Positions 61,501 through 64,000 of a DNA stretch of 64,000 nt are shown here, piece by piece. The notes under the pieces are model-generated. The model worked only from the letters and a program-made list of their open reading frames with translations, had not been told where the DNA came from and searched no databases. The DNA is taken from positions 4,508,743 through 4,572,742 of the forward strand of contig OU744449.1 in the NCBI GenBank assembly GCA_916610825.1, written 5' to 3'. The DNA is from Haliclystus octoradiatus. Lineage: Eukaryota > Cnidaria > Staurozoa > Stauromedusae > Haliclystidae. Position 1 is the first letter of the stretch. The number at the start of each line of letters is the position of its first letter. The translations under genes and the position numbers were made by a program.

Positions 61501-63235
61501 ATAATGGCGCATTCCCGTATACAGCCTGTATGGAAACACACCCAGGCAGGCATTAATCAATCTTCTCTTCAAACACTTTGACCTGTTTTAGATTTATCTT
61601 TTGTATCCAGATAGTATTTCTTAGCATTCACGTCATTGTATGGATTATAGTAGTAGTATATAGCTGACAGCCACATTATAGGCATATTACTTCCATTTTC
61701 CTCTTGACATATTTAATACAAGTCAAATAACGCCACAAATCACGGTCAGGAATAGCTGACAAAGAAACGTGTACGTAAGACAATTCAAGATACAACACAT
61801 TATGAAAAAATACTACAGTACTATGAATTATGGATCACGGTACTCATTGATTATAGGAAGGCATAATTATAAAATGAATGTTCCTATGTCATATAGCCTT
61901 GGATTTTTCACAAAATAGAAACATGCGCACTTTTAACTCACAGAAAGTAGGCTCTACCATTGAAATATTGGTTGTTTACCATCAAGTCAAGTGAATCGCC
62001 TTTTATTGGTTTAAAATTCAGCCAAATGCACATCTATATGAATCGATCAATACTATATCGAATAACATCTTGATCATGTAACATATTTGTTATCTTACCA
62101 TGGTGAAATATCGTTGGTGCGCAATGAAAGTCGGTACCAATTCCATGACCAACTAGATTACGACAAATCGTGTAGCCAGCATCATCGCATATCCGACTAA
62201 ATATTAAAATTAAACAGATGATGTTGCAAGAAATAAATAATAATGAGCATGGCAAATCAGGGAAATACCAAATTGAAAGTTGAATAAAAGTTGAAATTGA
62301 GAGAGGATGGGGGACTTTCAAACACGTCATGGAATTTTGTTTACTGTACGAGCAACCTATATCAAAAACCTGTTATAGCGGCCACCTCTATACAGCATTC
62401 ACCTGTCATTAGAATCCAGGGTTCTACAAAAGTGGGAATCCTGGGGTCAGATTGCAGAGGAGCGTAGAGAAATTTTGCAAGAAAATTTATAATTTTCTGA
62501 TTCATAGTTCAAATTCAATAATATATGAAAAGAATTATTATCATGAAAACACAATGTATATACAACCCCCTGTCTATTGTGGTCAATTACATTCGTGACA
62601 TACACCCCCCATGGCCGATGAGAAGGGTAGTTAAGTGGGCATTTTAGCCGGCATCAGATCAGACAAAGTCACACTTACTGGTTGATGATAATGATGTTGT
62701 TGTTGTTGTCAATAGATTATCAGTATTTTCTATTCATCATAAGCCATAAATTAGCTTAAGTTACATATTTCTAAATTTAATTTTAATATCTATACTACTA
62801 TATGTAAACTTTAATTTGCCCTTTGTATGCCTTTTGTTTCATTATGGTGTGTGCCGTTTGTCCTGCCAAATAAAGACAGATTTATCCAATAATACAGGAT
62901 GCAGTGATTCCATAGGGCCAGCAAGGATTATTGCTACATTTGATTGTGAATTTGAAATTGGTTGCAGATAAATTTTGAAAAAAATTCAGAGTGTAGTAAA
63001 AACAAAAATGTTCAGGGCTTTATAGGGAAAATCTCATGGCAAACAATTCCTCTTTTCAGTCTTGTAAATACCTTATGGCTTTACCAATCTCTTTAAAATG
63101 GGCCCCAGGTCCACACACACTGATGCCAGCAGTCAAACATTTTCTCGCTGTTTCAAAAAGACGTATTCCTTCTGCATCAACATCACCCACTAAATATGTT
63201 TCACATAAATCACCATGGTAACCTTTATGAAATAC
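55573..63235 (-). CDS. METAP1D: Methionine aminopeptidase 1D (mitochondrial type), 3' part of gene
   Basis: Five minus-strand exons join in phase, read from high to low coordinates: 63235-63072, 62196-62099, 61306-61259, 56987-56909 and 55639-55573 (456 nt, 152 codons). They encode VFHKGYHGDLCETYLVGDVD, ARKCLTAG, NLVGHGIGTDFHCAPTIFHH, MQPGMVFTIEPVICEGSPEV, ILDDGWTVITVDNGR and TAQFEHTLLITTRGVQVLT. Four of the five metal ligands of M24A peptidases are visible: Asp in GYHGD, His in GHGIG, Glu in FTIEP and Glu in AQFEHT. The first Asp (NIDV block) must lie in an exon beyond 64000. The enzyme removes N-terminal Met from nascent chains; the 1D assignment rests on the EGSPE, DNxRxAQFEHT and I(T/S).RG stretches, which resemble METAP1D more than METAP1. 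The end is uncertain: either a small last exon follows the gtaagt donor at 55572, or translation reads on five codons to a stop at 55555-55557. Confidence 0.92.
57548..57620. repeat. MITE family D fragment (left end)
   Basis: CAGGACCCGACAAAATCTTT followed by gcaaattcagtagaaat matches the hAT-type family. The right end was not found. Confidence 0.5.
58727..58800 (-). repeat. Family X copy with decayed hammerhead
   Basis: On the minus strand CTGATGA (58796-58790) is followed by a GCC/GGC-type arm and TCAAAC in place of GAAAC. The gagcttaaataataat block matches the gagcggtaaataataat block of other copies. Confidence 0.6.
59237..59278 (-). ncRNA. Hammerhead ribozyme motif (one stem II mismatch)
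   Basis: This is the exact reverse complement of the motif at 59320-59361. It has an ACTGT/ACAGT stem I, CTGATGA, GAAAC, and an ACT/AGT stem III with a T at the cleavage site. The first stem II pair is T-T instead of G-C, so activity may be reduced. Confidence 0.7.
59320..59361 (+). ncRNA. Hammerhead ribozyme motif (one stem II mismatch)
   Basis: Stem I ACTGT (59320-59324) pairs with ACAGT (59357-59361). The core CTGATGA is at 59325-59331. Stem II is CGC/GCG closed by AGTA, with a T-T mismatch at its base. GAA is at 59344-59346. Stem III ACT/AGT has loop TGG, and cleavage is predicted after T at 59356. Confidence 0.7.
60054..60274. mobile_element. hAT-type MITE family D with perfect 8-bp duplication
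   Basis: The left end is CAGGGTTCGACAAAG and the right end TTTTGTTGGACCCTG. The duplication ATTGACTG at 60046-60053 and 60275-60282 is exact. Interior gtttgcggaagg words occur near both ends. An 8-bp duplication with a CAGGG start is typical of hAT elements. It lies in an intron of the aminopeptidase gene. Confidence 0.92.
60396..60498 (-). mobile_element. tRNA-derived SINE head, minus strand
   Basis: On the minus strand there is an A-box-like TTGATGTAATGGTTAGGG, the GGCCCGCAGGGTCTTGGG block shared with the SINE at 6479 and a B box GGTTCAATCCC. The tail is replaced by AT-rich sequence. Confidence 0.8.
60785..60955. repeat. Dispersed repeat family H, inverse of 34056-34214
   Basis: It is the reverse complement of the 34056-34214 block, with matching ccggttagaaatcgtgc and ctctgacgaatacacag stretches. 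A family E end follows directly at 60955-61050. Confidence 0.65.
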
Positions 63236-64000
63236 CTGTTAAATAAAGTCAACATATCATTCACAAAATGATCTGGTTTGAGTTGATCAAATATTTTTGC
63301 ATATCATTTTATAGGGATGCTATATAACAAAATTCGACATTTTTGGTGCCAAGGCAACATTGAATCACTAATAACCAGAGCCATATATTTATAAGAGTTG
63401 GGACAACGCAACTTTTAGGGCTCGAAAATCGAAATTTTCGTTCCCATGAAAACGAGGTTTTGCTATTGCACAAAGAGTTTTTCGAGTTCATGACGTTATT
63501 TTTGAACGCTTTCTTCAAATTTCGCGAGCATGTGCTTTGACCGAACAAAAATGGCATCCATAAATGTTTAAAATCACGTGACTGGCATCTGTCCAATTGG
63601 AGCTGAGAGTGGCACATGAAACCCAATGTCCCAACCCTTGCAAGTAGTTGGCTCTGCTAATGATTCCCAGGTCAAAAATGAAACCCATATACACATATAG
63701 TGATCAATCTTGGCAAGTGGGAAATCAGACTTTTTGAAGATCGAATTGTGCAACGTTGGAAAATAACGTGCGGTCAATTAACTGCTCATAGCAGTGGTAT
63801 AAAGACGGTCAAATTATCAGAATGTGCGTCCTACTCTCGACCAACGTATCTGCCAGATCATGGGATTCGTTTTCGTTACGACAACCATCAATAGCTCATG
63901 CTTAGTTGTTGTGTTCATATTTCCACACAAGCATACCGCACTCTATTATCGAGATACTCTATCATATAATTACAAAGTAGCGTTTTCTAGATAGATCGAA
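63236..64000. other. Intron of the aminopeptidase gene, no exon recognised
   Basis: The expected upstream exon, carrying the first metal-binding Asp (NIDV-type motif), was not found, so it is predicted to lie past the window end. Short open frames here show no peptidase motifs. Confidence 0.6.

Overview
This is an AT-rich animal nuclear genome fragment. The evidence is spliced genes with GT/AG introns of up to 5.5 kb, an intact LINE, tRNA-derived SINEs, many MITE families, long (ATT)n arrays, and animal genes: a PRSS23-like serine protease, a bursicon-type cystine-knot hormone and a mitochondrial-type methionine aminopeptidase (MetAP1D). The repeat load suggests a non-model, probably marine, invertebrate. 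The sequence alone does not fix the phylum.

Layout. 1-3297: 3' part of a CR1/L2-like LINE with an intact ORF2. 3468-4496: a near-perfect ~1 kb palindrome with a MITE at its centre. 5409-21342 (+): the 3' part of a gene encoding the end of a PH domain, seven RCC1 blades (one complete propeller) and a C-terminal FYVE zinc finger. I reconstructed 14 exons in phase, 1563 nt in total. 22490-23506 (+): a single-exon PRSS23-like protease with an intact catalytic triad. 24100-34200: an accessory desert of decayed LINEs, two Ty3/Gypsy-like pol relics, foldback elements and MITEs. 40569-41021 (-): a bursicon-family hormone with 11 cysteines, lying between two inverted copies of a repeat end with an (ATT)n tail. 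44420-55550: mostly unannotatable AT-rich DNA with a few relics, plus a complete hammerhead ribozyme motif at 54012-54051. 55573-63235 (-): the last five recognised exons of MetAP1D. The 5' exons lie beyond the right edge.

The genes do not form an operon-like unit. The most unusual content is in the repeats. There is a dispersed element family carrying type I hammerhead ribozyme motifs: one motif is complete, one pair is arranged head to head in a palindrome, and several are decayed. Repeats here have repeatedly been duplicated into inverted (palindromic) form. One MITE is inserted exactly at a splice donor of the RCC1-FYVE gene. Several MITE families have clear target-site duplications (TA, 8 bp, 9 bp), which allow assignment to transposase superfamilies.
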